A stretch of DNA of 64,000 nt from CAXBID01 sp963815305 (GTDB lineage Bacteria; Bacteroidota; Bacteroidia; Flavobacteriales; Flavobacteriaceae): NCBI GenBank assembly GCA_963815305.1, contig CAWFFW010000002.1, forward strand, positions 124,001 through 188,000. Direction: 5' to 3'. Shown piece by piece: positions 27,182 to 35,028 of this stretch (position 1 is its first letter; the number at the start of each line of letters is the position of its first letter). Under the pieces are notes generated by a model. It was not told where the DNA came from, searched no databases, and was given only the letters and a program-made list of their open reading frames with translations. A program made the position numbers and the translations under genes.

Positions 27182-27481
27182 ATGTTCTTTATTGAAAAAA
27201 CGACTGAATTCGACAAATGGCTGAAAAAGTTAAAAGACTTTAAAGCAAAAGCAAAGATTTTGTTCAGAATTCAAAAATTAGAAACTGACGAGCATTTTGG
27301 AGATTGTAAAACTGTTGGCGACGGAATTCGAGAAATGCGAATTAATTTTGCGAAAGGCTACAGAATTTACTTCAAAGAAAAAGACGGAAAAATTATTGTC
27401 CTTTTGATTGGCGGAGATAAATCAACTCAACAAAAAGATATTGCGAAAGCGAAAGAAATTTGGAAAAAATTAAATAAGTAG
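27182..27481 (+). CDS. Cassette 12: RelE/ParE-superfamily toxin (addiction module killer)
   Basis: 99 residues. Pattern EFDKWLKKLKDFKAKAKILFRIQKLETDEHFGDCKTVGDGIREMRINFAKGYRIYF is typical of the COG3657 killer-protein group (RelE/ParE fold), thought to act on mRNA at the ribosome or on gyrase. The lines GDGIREMRI and GYRIYF carry the conserved basic and aromatic residues. Toxin comes first and antitoxin second, 3 bp apart. It has its own promoter, unlike most cassettes. Confidence 0.82.
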   Translation: MFFIEKTTEFDKWLKKLKDFKAKAKILFRIQKLETDEHFGDCKTVGDGIREMRINFAKGYRIYFKEKDGKIIVLLIGGDKSTQQKDIAKAKEIWKKLNK

Positions 27482-27484
27482 AAA

Positions 27485-27769
27485 ATGGGAACTTCAAAAT
27501 TTGAAATTGCTGATTATTTAGATAGTAAAGAAATGATTGCGGAATATCTAAATTCAGTCCTCGAAGAAGGAAATAATGCGGATGTTATTAATGCAATTGG
27601 ACATATTGCAAAATCTATCGGAATGACAAAAATTGCGGAGGAAACTGGTTTGAGCAGACCAAGTTTGTATAAAGCATTATCCGATGGTGCGAAACCTCAA
27701 TTTGCGACAATTATGAAAGTATTAAAAGCGATTGGTGGACAAATACAAGTGAATCCAGCATCAGCCTGA
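27485..27769 (+). CDS. Cassette 12: HTH antitoxin (addiction module antidote)
   Basis: 94 residues. N-terminal FEIADYLDSKEMIAEYLNSVLEEG and HTH region GMTKIAEETGLSRPSLYKALSDGAKPQFATIMKVLKAIG match the COG3636 antidote family, which neutralises the partner toxin and represses the operon. The palindrome over the promoter is its probable binding site. Confidence 0.83.
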   Translation: MGTSKFEIADYLDSKEMIAEYLNSVLEEGNNADVINAIGHIAKSIGMTKIAEETGLSRPSLYKALSDGAKPQFATIMKVLKAIGGQIQVNPASA

Positions 27770-27782
27770 AAAAAATAACGCA

Positions 27783-27913
27783 CCACAACACCGTATAAAA
27801 TTAATTGCTAGTTCGAGCTTGCTTACGAAAATCCTCGCGGATTTTCTATTCATTTTGTATTTGTTAAATTAGGTGCTTAAACACGCAACTAATCTTATAC
27901 ATAAACGTTGTAT
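27783..27913 (+). repeat. attC-like site 12
   Basis: 131 bp from CCACAAC to GTTGTAT, main type, hairpin GAAAATCC-TCGC-GGATTTTC. Cassette 12 start TTGTGTGT pairs only partly with its end CACCACAA. Confidence 0.85.
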
Positions 27914-27944
27914 GCCAGCTGAAAAAGAACTACGAAAGAATCAT

Positions 27945-28922
27945 ATGATTAAAGTTAAACCATATCAAAGCGATTTTCAAAATGAAATAAACACTATGCT
28001 ATTTGAAATTTCGAATGAGTTTGAAGTTAATATTTTCAACAAAGACAAGCTTATTCAGACCAATATATTTGATAAATATTGGGTTGCCCACGGTGGACAT
28101 GAATTAATTGGTACAATAGCAATTTTAGTGTTAGAAAATGGATGTGCTATTTTGAAAAATATGTTCGTAAAAAAGGAATTTCGTGGTAAAAAAATGGGTG
28201 TTTCTACTGCTTTATTGTTAAAAGCATTAGCTTGGTGTAAATCGAAAAATTACAATACCGTTTATCTAGGAACAATGGAACAATTTATTGCAGCACAAAA
28301 ATTTTATGAGAATAACGGTTTTCAAAGAATCGACAGAAATGAACTTCCTAAAAGTTTTATCAACAATCCAATTGATTCTGTTTTTTACAAAAAATATTTG
28401 AATCTTCATTTAGAGATTAATAAAGAAATGAAAATCAGAAAAGGAAATATAAACGATTTAACTTCTGTAAAACAGTTGGGGCAAAATACATGGAAACAAT
28501 TTGAAAAAGAATTGACTAACGAAAACTGGATTAAATTATCAAATAATCTTTCAAACGAAAACTTATACAAAGACTTATTGCAAAATTCCATAAGTTTCGT
28601 TTGCGAAAATGAAACAGAAGAAATAATTGGAATGAGTTTTTTAGTAACAAGTGGAAATCCAACTGAAATTTACAGCGTAGAGCAATGTTACATCCGATTT
28701 GTAACAGTTTCAGAAAAATACAGAGGTTTAAAACTCGGGCAAAAACTGACCGAAGAATGTATTGAATTTGCGAGAAAAAGTGGCGAGAAAAAAATTGCGC
28801 TTCATACATCAGAATTTATGGATAAAGCTCGACACATTTATGAAAAACTTGGATTTGAAGTGGTAAAAGAAATTGAGTCGAGATATGGTAAAAAATATTG
28901 GCTATACGAAATGAATTTATAA
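27945..28922 (+). CDS. Cassette 13, gene 1: tandem GNAT acetyltransferase
   Basis: 325 residues from the ATG at 27945 (an in-frame ATG at 27912 overlaps the attC core). Two GNAT domains in one chain: the first (about 1-158) with KNMFVKKEFRGKKMGVSTALLLKAL, the second (about 165-325) with RFVTVSEKYRGLKLGQKLTEECIEFA. Both show the acetyl-CoA-binding V-x-x-x-x-R-G-x-x-x-G pattern. GNAT enzymes acetylate amines such as antibiotics, polyamines or protein N-termini; the substrate is unknown. Followed by another GNAT gene 3 bp downstream. Confidence 0.8.
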   Translation: MIKVKPYQSDFQNEINTMLFEISNEFEVNIFNKDKLIQTNIFDKYWVAHGGHELIGTIAILVLENGCAILKNMFVKKEFRGKKMGVSTALLLKALAWCKSKNYNTVYLGTMEQFIAAQKFYENNGFQRIDRNELPKSFINNPIDSVFYKKYLNLHLEINKEMKIRKGNINDLTSVKQLGQNTWKQFEKELTNENWIKLSNNLSNENLYKDLLQNSISFVCENETEEIIGMSFLVTSGNPTEIYSVEQCYIRFVTVSEKYRGLKLGQKLTEECIEFARKSGEKKIALHTSEFMDKARHIYEKLGFEVVKEIESRYGKKYWLYEMNL

Positions 28923-28925
28923 AGT

Positions 28926-29333
28926 ATGATAAAGTATCAAATAGAAACAGAATTAAGCGTTGAAGAATTTACTGAAGTTCTTATAAATTCGACATTGGGA
29001 GAACGGAGACCAGTTTCTGAACCTGACAGAATTGCTAAAATGCTTGAATACGGAAATTTAACAATTACAGCAAGACACAACGGAAAATTGGTAGGAGTTG
29101 CAAGGTCTTTAACTGACTTTGTATATTGCACTTACTTGTCGGACCTCGCTATTGACGAAAAATACCAAAAACAAGGAATTGGAAAAGAGCTAATTCGAAA
29201 AACTAAACTAGCTTCACTTAAAGCCAAACTCATACTTCTTTCAGCACCTAAAGCAGTTAATTATTATCCAAAAATTGGAATGTCTCAATGGGAGCAATGT
29301 TATGTTTTAGATAATATAGAAGACCTAAATTAA
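28926..29333 (+). CDS. Cassette 13, gene 2: GNAT acetyltransferase
   Basis: 135 residues, one GNAT domain. The acetyl-CoA-binding motif is DLAIDEKYQKQGIGKELIRKT, and RSLTDFVYCTYL precedes it as strand 4. The end KAVNYYPKIGMSQWEQCYVL matches the short GNAT family common in mobile cassettes. Substrate unknown. Third gene of the same cassette follows 6 bp later. Confidence 0.82.
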   Translation: MIKYQIETELSVEEFTEVLINSTLGERRPVSEPDRIAKMLEYGNLTITARHNGKLVGVARSLTDFVYCTYLSDLAIDEKYQKQGIGKELIRKTKLASLKAKLILLSAPKAVNYYPKIGMSQWEQCYVLDNIEDLN

Positions 29334-29339
29334 GAATGG

Positions 29340-29678
29340 ATGATTGATTATAACGGAAAAATATTTAGACCTATTTTAAATTCAGAAAACGGAGAAACAT
29401 CGAGCGAAACTGTTTTTATATATTATCAAACTGGAAACATTCTGACATCTGAATATTCTGGTGGTATGATAACAAAGGGACATCTAATTGGAATTGTAGA
29501 TAAAAACGGCAGTATAGATATGCGTTATCATCAAGTAAATAATAAAAACGAAATTATGACAGGTATATGTAAATCAAAACCTGAAATTCTTGAAAATGGA
29601 AAAATCCGCATTCACGAAAGTTGGGAATGGACATCAGGAGATAAATCAAAAGGACAATCTATAATAGAAGAACAATAA
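29340..29678 (+). CDS. Cassette 13, gene 3: conserved hypothetical protein
   Basis: 112 residues, strand-rich and soluble: YNGKIFRPILNSENGETSSETVF, GHLIGIVDKNGSIDMRYHQVN, ESWEWTSGDKSKGQS. I recall near relatives in Bacteroidetes and Firmicutes that databases sometimes label N-acetylglutamate synthase, without evidence of that activity; there is no GNAT motif here. Treat as unknown function. Confidence 0.65.
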   Translation: MIDYNGKIFRPILNSENGETSSETVFIYYQTGNILTSEYSGGMITKGHLIGIVDKNGSIDMRYHQVNNKNEIMTGICKSKPEILENGKIRIHESWEWTSGDKSKGQSIIEEQ

Positions 29679-29687
29679 AAAGCCTAC

Positions 29688-29818
29688 GCACAACAATGTA
29701 TATAAAAAATAGGCGAACCAGTAGTAAATTCAAGGCTATTGGCTCGTATCAAACTAATTGCTTAACCAAAAGTTTCGTGCTTCGTAATCGCCTACTTTTC
29801 ATATACTAACCGTTACCA
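29688..29818 (+). repeat. attC-like site 13
   Basis: 131 bp from GCACAAC to GTTACCA. Same internal type as site 0 (TATATAAAAAATAGGCGA ... TCGCCTACTTTTCATATAC). The preceding cassette begins TTGTATGC, which does not match its end (GCGTAGGC direction), so cassette 13 may be a fusion of two cassettes. Confidence 0.78.
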
Positions 29819-29823
29819 CACAT

Positions 29824-30843
29824 TTGAAAAAAACAGCATTCTACATATTGACAATCTTGCTTTTAGTAGCAACAAACGGATATTCTCAATCGGATTTTAC
29901 GAAAATAGATGAATATGCGCGAAGTATAATTTATAATTCAGATAAACCATTAGCAAAAGAACTCACTAAAAACTTAAAGACGGATTTAGAGAAAGTGCGT
30001 TCAATTTTTGTTTGGATAACTGATAATATCAAATATGACGTTAAGCGTTTTAAAAATCCCGAACTTTATAGTAAATCGAAAGATTCAACAACTGACATTA
30101 TTAAAAATACATTAGACACAAAAATGGCAGTTTGTGGCGGATATGCTAAACTTTTCAAAAGCCTTTGTGATGACGCTGGAATTGAATGTGTTTATATTGT
30201 TGGTCTGTCAAGACAATATTTAGAAAGCAATGAAGAAAAAACAGTTCCCGACCACGCTTGGAACGCTGTTAAGATTAATGGAAAATGGTTTTTGTTAGAT
30301 ACAACTTGGGCGAGTGGTACTGTATTCGGGAATCGATTTGAAAAGGCTTTTGACGAATATTGGTTTCTTACGAATCCCAAAGAATTCTTTTATTCCCACT
30401 ATCCAACTGAACAAAAATGGACTTTGCTAAACGAAAAATATAATCGTGAAAAGTTTTATGATTTACCTGCGACAATTTCCCATAATCTCTTCACTCAAGG
30501 AATAACTGTGATAAATCCCGAGAATGGAACAATTAAAATTGGAACTGATAACAAATTTGTATTTGTAGTAAAAGTTGATAAAATCGAAACTGAAATTTCA
30601 CTTTTGGGTTCGCCTTGGGAAACTTATGCTTCTCTAAATAATTTACCTAAACCAAGTAACGAAGAATATCTAAATGACATTGACAAATACAGTCTGTTAA
30701 TTCCGTCAATTGAATTGACCAACAAAACAATAAAAGGAAATATTATAACTTTAGAATATAAAGTAATACATCGAACTTTAGAAAATATTTCATTATCTGT
30801 TAACGGAACACAGACAGCGGATTACAAAGTAGAATGGAAATAA
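29824..30843 (+). CDS. Cassette 14: exported transglutaminase-like protein
   Basis: 339 residues from a TTG only 11 bp after the cassette start. Signal peptide FYILTILLLVATNGYSQ. The transglutaminase-like core has the Cys-His-Asp triad: Cys in MAVCGGYAKLFKSLC (about residue 101), His in VPDHAWNAVKING (about 141) and Asp in FLLDTTWASG (about 154). Relatives are KyphosCin/CEP-like papain-fold proteins that act on peptides or as scaffolds. A C-terminal strand-rich part follows. Cassette start TTACCACA pairs with end TGTGGTAA. Confidence 0.82.
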   Translation: MKKTAFYILTILLLVATNGYSQSDFTKIDEYARSIIYNSDKPLAKELTKNLKTDLEKVRSIFVWITDNIKYDVKRFKNPELYSKSKDSTTDIIKNTLDTKMAVCGGYAKLFKSLCDDAGIECVYIVGLSRQYLESNEEKTVPDHAWNAVKINGKWFLLDTTWASGTVFGNRFEKAFDEYWFLTNPKEFFYSHYPTEQKWTLLNEKYNREKFYDLPATISHNLFTQGITVINPENGTIKIGTDNKFVFVVKVDKIETEISLLGSPWETYASLNNLPKPSNEEYLNDIDKYSLLIPSIELTNKTIKGNIITLEYKVIHRTLENISLSVNGTQTADYKVEWK

Positions 30844-30850
30844 AAACGTG

Positions 30851-30982
30851 TGGTAACACCGTGTATAATTAATTGCTTGGTCACTGCCGACTTACGAACA
30901 TTCCTGCGGAATATTCTATCTGTGATTTATTTGCTAAATTAGTTGCTTAACCACGCAACTAATCATACACCAAACGTTGTAA
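30851..30982 (+). repeat. attC-like site 14
   Basis: 132 bp from TGGTAAC to GTTGTAA. Main type, nearly the same as site 4 apart from the right end (CATACACCAAACG). Confidence 0.87.
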
Positions 30983-31016
30983 GCAATGCGTGAAAACCAA
31001 CATCAACGAACAATAA

Positions 31017-31730
31017 ATGAAAACTGAAACACTAATTAAATTTTATAATGATAATGAAATTGAAACTGTTAAAGATTATTTAAACACAGTTATCAGTAAT
31101 ATCAAAGAGACTTCGAAATTGGTCTATAAATATTTAATGTATTTAGTTGCGATTCTTTTTATTTACTACTTATTGCAAGAAAGTACTTTGACATCAGTAA
31201 AGTTCGGAGTAATTGACATAACGGATTTAAAAGTTATCAAAATATTTATTCCACCAATTTTTGCAATAGTTTATCTGATTGTATTTGTTGGAGAGTTCAG
31301 ACGAGAACATTTAATGCATCAAGCGAAAGTTCTATTCAACCTAATTAACAAAACTGAAATGAAACCTGATGATTTAGAAAGACATTATTTTAACGATTTC
31401 AATATTTCTTTTTTGCCATTTTATTTGCCTGCCGAATTAAATCACAAGATGAGAAACTCTTGGTTTTGGGACTTTATAAGTGTTATGACTTTATTGGTTT
31501 TATATTTTGTTTTGAGTACAGCTTTATATGTATTCGAATTTTACATTTTAAAAGAACTATTTGAATTATGGAATGACAGTTTTTTAGTTAAATCTGTTTT
31601 CGTTATTACTTGCATTTTGATTTTTATTTCATTCTATTTTTCATTTAAAATTGTATTTAAAAAACAAAGAGAAGTAAAACAGGATAAAGAATTTTGGAAA
31701 TTAAGAAAGCTTGAGAATTATGATGAATAA
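31017..31730 (+). CDS. Cassette 15: four-TM membrane protein
   Basis: 237 residues. Membrane helices at about 38-60 (YKYLMYLVAILFIYYLL), 75-97 (IFIPPIFAIVYLIVFVGEF), 145-175 (FWDFISVMTLLVLYFVLSTALYVFEFY) and 190-212 (SVFVITCILIFISFYFSFKIVF), with cytosolic charged ends. Family not recognised. Single gene of cassette 15, whose start TTGTAAGC pairs with its end GCTTACAA. Confidence 0.72.
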   Translation: MKTETLIKFYNDNEIETVKDYLNTVISNIKETSKLVYKYLMYLVAILFIYYLLQESTLTSVKFGVIDITDLKVIKIFIPPIFAIVYLIVFVGEFRREHLMHQAKVLFNLINKTEMKPDDLERHYFNDFNISFLPFYLPAELNHKMRNSWFWDFISVMTLLVLYFVLSTALYVFEFYILKELFELWNDSFLVKSVFVITCILIFISFYFSFKIVFKKQREVKQDKEFWKLRKLENYDE

Positions 31731-31738
31731 AGCACTGC

Positions 31739-31873
31739 TTACAACACCGTGTATAATTAATTGCTTTGGCAAGTGCTTATTTGGAAAATTCCTTCGGAAT
31801 TTTCTCGCGTTCGTTTTTGTTTACTAAATTAGTTCATTAAACACGCAACTAACCATACACAACAACGTTGTGC
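31739..31873 (+). repeat. attC-like site 15
   Basis: 135 bp from TTACAAC to GTTGTGC, main type, nine-base central hairpin arms GAAAATTCC and GGAATTTTC. The next cassette start (TTGTGCGCAAGC) equals that of cassette 4. Confidence 0.87.
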
Positions 31874-31919
31874 GCAAGCTTGACCCGTCCTGAAATAAGG
31901 CTACATAATTTTAAACATT

Positions 31920-32291
31920 ATGTATAGAAATGACAAAGTAATTAGACGTTACAGTGAACCTTTTAAATTAAAAATTTTAGCCGAACTTACTATCGGAAAA
32001 CACACAAAGAGTGAACTTTGTAAACTCTACTCTATTGCACCTACAACAGTGAATGTGTGGATTAAAAAGTACAATCGTAAAGACTTAATGAACACCCGAG
32101 TAAAAGTGGAAACTAAAGACGAAATATCTAGAATTAAAGCACTTCAAAAAGAGATTGAACAGCTTAAAAAACTGCTGCTTAAAAAGGATCTCGATGCTAT
32201 GGTACTGGATTCTTACCTAGAAGTAGCTGCGGAGGATCTAGGCTATAAATCTGTTAATGAACTAAAAAAAAAGCTAAGTATAAAGCCTTAA
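31920..32291 (+). CDS. IS3-family transposase OrfA
   Basis: 123 residues. HTH region YSEPFKLKILAELTIGKHTKSELCKLYSIAPTTVNVWIKKY binds the IS ends, followed by a leucine-zipper-like coiled coil (ISRIKALQKEIEQLKKLLLKKD). The stop follows a slippery A_AAA_AAG heptamer at 32267-32273, where a -1 shift gives the OrfAB fusion transposase. Confidence 0.88.
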   Translation: MYRNDKVIRRYSEPFKLKILAELTIGKHTKSELCKLYSIAPTTVNVWIKKYNRKDLMNTRVKVETKDEISRIKALQKEIEQLKKLLLKKDLDAMVLDSYLEVAAEDLGYKSVNELKKKLSIKP

Positions 32292-33052
32292 TTAAAGCTA
32301 AAGAGAAATCTAAGGGATTTGCTTCTTTAACTACTATAACTAATTGTTTTGGACTTAAACGCGATGCGTATTATAAATACAAATCTAGAGCTGATAACCG
32401 TTTAAAACTAGAACAACTGATTATAAACATAGTTAGAAAAAGACGCAAATCTCTTCCTAGAGAAGGCGTGCGTAAACTTATAAAATCATTAGATATTGAT
32501 TTTAATAAAGCTAATATTAAGGTTGGTAGAGATACTTTATTTAATATTCTTAGAAAACACCAAATGCTAACACTTAGAAAGAAAACCAGTGCGAGAACCA
32601 CAAACTCATATCATCGTTTTTATAAGTATAAGAATATTATAAAAGACCTAGAAATCACAAAACCAAATCAAGTTTGGGTGAGTGATATAACTTACATTAG
32701 AACCATAAAAGGGTTTTGTTATTTAGCTTTAATAACTGATATGTATTCTAGAAAAATAGTTGGTTATGACCTTAGTGATAGCCTAGAACTTAAAGGATGT
32801 GTAAGAGCACTCAATAAGGCTATTTATCAAGCTAAAAATATTAATGGACTTATACATCATTCTGATAGAGGAATACAATATTGTAGCAATGTATACACAC
32901 AAATACTTAAAAGAAAAAAGATAGATATTAGTATGACCGAAGAAAATCATTGCTACGAAAATGCAATGGCAGAACGTGTAAACGGCATCTTAAAAGATGA
33001 ATTTTATCTCGACCAAACCTTTAATAACGTAGCACACGCTAAAGACAGCTAG
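32270..33052 (+). CDS. IS3-family transposase OrfB, C-terminally frameshifted
   Basis: Continues from the slippery site in the -1 frame (AKYKALIKAKEKSKGFASLT...), and has no own ATG there. DDE catalytic residues: Asp in VWVSDITYIRT, Asp in HHSDRGIQYCS, Glu in MAERVNGILKDEF. The frame stops at 33052 after AHAKDS, but the expected tail (KNAINLYNEIRLHLSLDF...) continues in another frame to about 33165, so one base was lost near 33041-33055. The catalytic core is intact, so activity is uncertain. Confidence 0.8.
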   Translation, partial: KAKYKALIKAKEKSKGFASLTTITNCFGLKRDAYYKYKSRADNRLKLEQLIINIVRKRRKSLPREGVRKLIKSLDIDFNKANIKVGRDTLFNILRKHQMLTLRKKTSARTTNSYHRFYKYKNIIKDLEITKPNQVWVSDITYIRTIKGFCYLALITDMYSRKIVGYDLSDSLELKGCVRALNKAIYQAKNINGLIHHSDRGIQYCSNVYTQILKRKKIDISMTEENHCYENAMAERVNGILKDEFYLDQTFNNVAHAKDS

Positions 33053-33204
33053 CAAAAAATGCAATTAATTTATACAATGAAATAAGATTACATTTATCTT
33101 TAGACTTCAAAACACCGAATATGGTATATAAATTAATCAGCATAAAATTCAATTTTAACCTGTAGCCATATTTCAGGACAAGACAGCTGAAAAACTCACT
33201 CGAA

Positions 33205-33642
33205 TTGATAAAAAGAGCTATAATAATAACCTTAATTTTGAACTCAATAATTCTGATTGGTGTTCCAGCTGGACACGGATACGGAATTATGGCAATGTTC
33301 GAATTTATAAGTATTCCTTCGCTTTTAAAAAATGGAATTGATTTCCAAAAAGAATATCCTTTTGAAAGTAGTTTGATAATAACAGCTTTGGTTTCTTTGA
33401 TTGGCAAAATAATATTAATTGTTTGCCTATTTTCAAAGAGAATATTGGAAAAAAAACTCTGGATTTATATCGGATTATTATTGATGATAATTGCGTTTTT
33501 AATAGTTGTTTATGGAGCTTGGGGTTATGATACATTCTTATTTGCTATTACATTAGGTTCTGGAATACCATTTTTAATGTATTTTGGTAGAGTAATATAT
33601 TTAATGAATAAGAGCAAAAGTTTAGTAAAACAAGTAAACTAA
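33205..33642 (+). pseudogene. Cassette 16, gene 1: membrane protein, start lost to IS insertion
   Basis: Same membrane protein as at 19706-20161 from residue 7 on. The IS3-family element sits where the ATG would be; at the junction the codon reads CTG (33187-33189) and the 5' leader is on the far side of the IS. A TTG at 33205 could still initiate a protein 145 residues long. Expression may now come from the IS. Confidence 0.65.
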
Positions 33643-33649
33643 AACGGAA

Positions 33650-34090
33650 TTGGAGAAAGCAATAATTAAGAAAATAGCGCAAGAATTGGATAGCGGATTT
33701 AACTGCTATTACAATTCCAAAACTGATGAAATTATTGCAATTCCAAACTTCTCGCAATTTTCCGATGACGAAGACTTTAAAGAGGCTTTTAGTGACAGTT
33801 TAGAAAAAGTGAAAAAGCATAAAACGGATTTTATAAAAATTGAGACTTTAGAAAGTTTTGAGTCGTTCAAAATTATGGAACTTTTTGTTGAGCAGATGTC
33901 TGACCAAAATCTAAAGGCGGAATTGGAAAACGTATTAGCAAATAAAAAGCCATTTCAGAATTTCAAGCATAAAGTTGACCATTCTGATTTTAGACAAAAC
34001 TGGTTTGAATTTAAACAAAAAGAGCTCGAAAAAAGAGTAGAAAACGAATTAGAGCGTGGAAAGCCTGCGCACAACACCGTGTATAATTAA
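33650..34090 (+). CDS. Cassette 16, gene 2: UPF0158 family protein (duplicate)
   Basis: Identical in protein to 20169-20609, including the attC-encoded tail KPAHNTVYN. The offset to the first copy is a constant 13481 bp up to the attC end, so the copies have no indels between them here. Function unknown. Intact although its upstream partner is disrupted. Confidence 0.75.
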   Translation: MEKAIIKKIAQELDSGFNCYYNSKTDEIIAIPNFSQFSDDEDFKEAFSDSLEKVKKHKTDFIKIETLESFESFKIMELFVEQMSDQNLKAELENVLANKKPFQNFKHKVDHSDFRQNWFEFKQKELEKRVENELERGKPAHNTVYN

Positions 34091-34201
34091 TTGCTGGGTC
34101 ACTGCCGACTTACGAACATTCCTGCGGAATATTCTATCTGTGATTTATTTGCTAAATTAGTTGCTTAACCACGCAACTAACCATACACAATCACGTTGGC
34201 A
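34069..34201 (+). repeat. attC-like site 16
   Basis: 133 bp from GCACAAC to GTTGGCA, same sequence as site 4 up to the G^TT point, as expected for a duplicate cassette. Confidence 0.88.
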
Positions 34202-34247
34202 AACATTAAAAACTCACTCAAAAGTTTACAATTAACGAAACTTTATT

Positions 34248-34268
34248 TATATTTGTATCAAATTTGAT
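34248..34268 (+). promoter_or_regulatory. HigBA promoter and palindromic operator (cassette 17)
   Basis: TATATTTG (34248-34255) is an exact -7 box. Directly after it, ATCAAATTTGAT (34257-34268) is a perfect 12 bp palindrome, a likely antitoxin operator. The toxin gene starts at 34281. Confidence 0.65.
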
Positions 34269-34280
34269 TTTCTAATAAGA

Positions 34281-34622
34281 ATGATAAAACGATTTGAAAC
34301 GAAATTGCTTGAAGAAGCTTTTGAATTTATAGAAAAGCAAAACTTAAAAGCAAGGAAAAAGATATTTCAAAATATAAGAAGAGCCGAACAACAATTTGAC
34401 CCAAAGTTCTTCAAAAAACTGACTGATGATATTTGGGAATTCAGAACTTTATATTCCGGAATTCAATATCGTCTTTTAGCATTTTGGGACAAAGATGATA
34501 AGACCGAGACGTTAGTTTTTGCAACTCATGGAATTATTAAGAAAACAAGCAAAGTGGATAAGAAAGAAATCGACAAAGCGGACAAAATAAGAAGTACATA
34601 TTTTAAAAATAAAAAGAAATGA
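34281..34622 (+). CDS. Cassette 17: HigB-type toxin (Gp49-like)
   Basis: 113 residues. The stretch LTDDIWEFRTLYSGIQYRLLAFWDKDDKTETLVFATHGIIKKTSK is the phage-derived Gp49/HigB pattern, with the terminal helix KKEIDKADKIRSTYF. HigB toxins are RelE-fold ribonucleases that cut mRNA on ribosomes. The toxin precedes the antitoxin and overlaps it by 4 bp (ATGA), as in HigBA modules. Own promoter with operator. Confidence 0.88.
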   Translation: MIKRFETKLLEEAFEFIEKQNLKARKKIFQNIRRAEQQFDPKFFKKLTDDIWEFRTLYSGIQYRLLAFWDKDDKTETLVFATHGIIKKTSKVDKKEIDKADKIRSTYFKNKKK

Positions 34623-34906
34623 AAAGTTACACTTTAGACCAAGCAGAAGACCTTTTAATTGGAAAAAAGGGAACTGAAGAACGAGATGAATATGAATTTG
34701 AGTTGAAACTTGAATTGATTGGCGATATGATAAAAACCGCACGAAAAAAACGAAAACTTACTCAAGAGCAATTAGGAGAATTAGTTGGAGTAAAAAAAGC
34801 TCAAATATCTAGACTTGAAAACAGCACTGGAAATGTGACTTTTGAAACTGTAATGCGAATTTTCAATGCTTTAGGAGCAAAATTGAATTTAAACCTACAG
34901 ATGTAA
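34619..34906 (+). CDS. Cassette 17: HigA-type XRE antitoxin
   Basis: 95 residues. N-terminal helix and C-terminal HTH: MIKTARKKRKLTQEQLGELVGVKKAQISRLENSTGNVTFETVMRIFNALG. It would bind HigB and repress the promoter through the palindrome at 34257-34268. Cassette 17 start TTGGCAAAC pairs with end GTTTGCCAA. The attC that follows is split by an IS110-family element. Confidence 0.87.
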   Translation: MKSYTLDQAEDLLIGKKGTEERDEYEFELKLELIGDMIKTARKKRKLTQEQLGELVGVKKAQISRLENSTGNVTFETVMRIFNALGAKLNLNLQM

Positions 34907-35028
34907 AATAACGTTTGCCAACAAAGAACTGAGTTAAAAAGCAACTCTTTTCTTCATTAATTTTGCGCAATATTATTCTAGGCTTAAACATTAGTTTAAG
35001 CTTTTTTCATACCCTTTTTTACCACTGA

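Larger units (their letters stand above)
31881..33185 (+). mobile_element. IS3-family insertion sequence in cassette 16
   Basis: 1305 bp element. Left end TGACCCGTCCTGAAATA (31881 on) and right end form 25 bp inverted repeats matching at 21 positions, flanked by GCT on both sides (31878-31880 and 33186-33188) as a 3 bp target duplication. It carries orfA and orfB with a slippery A-run between them. It interrupts a second copy of cassette 4 at the start of the membrane-protein gene. The orfB tail is frameshifted. Confidence 0.88.
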
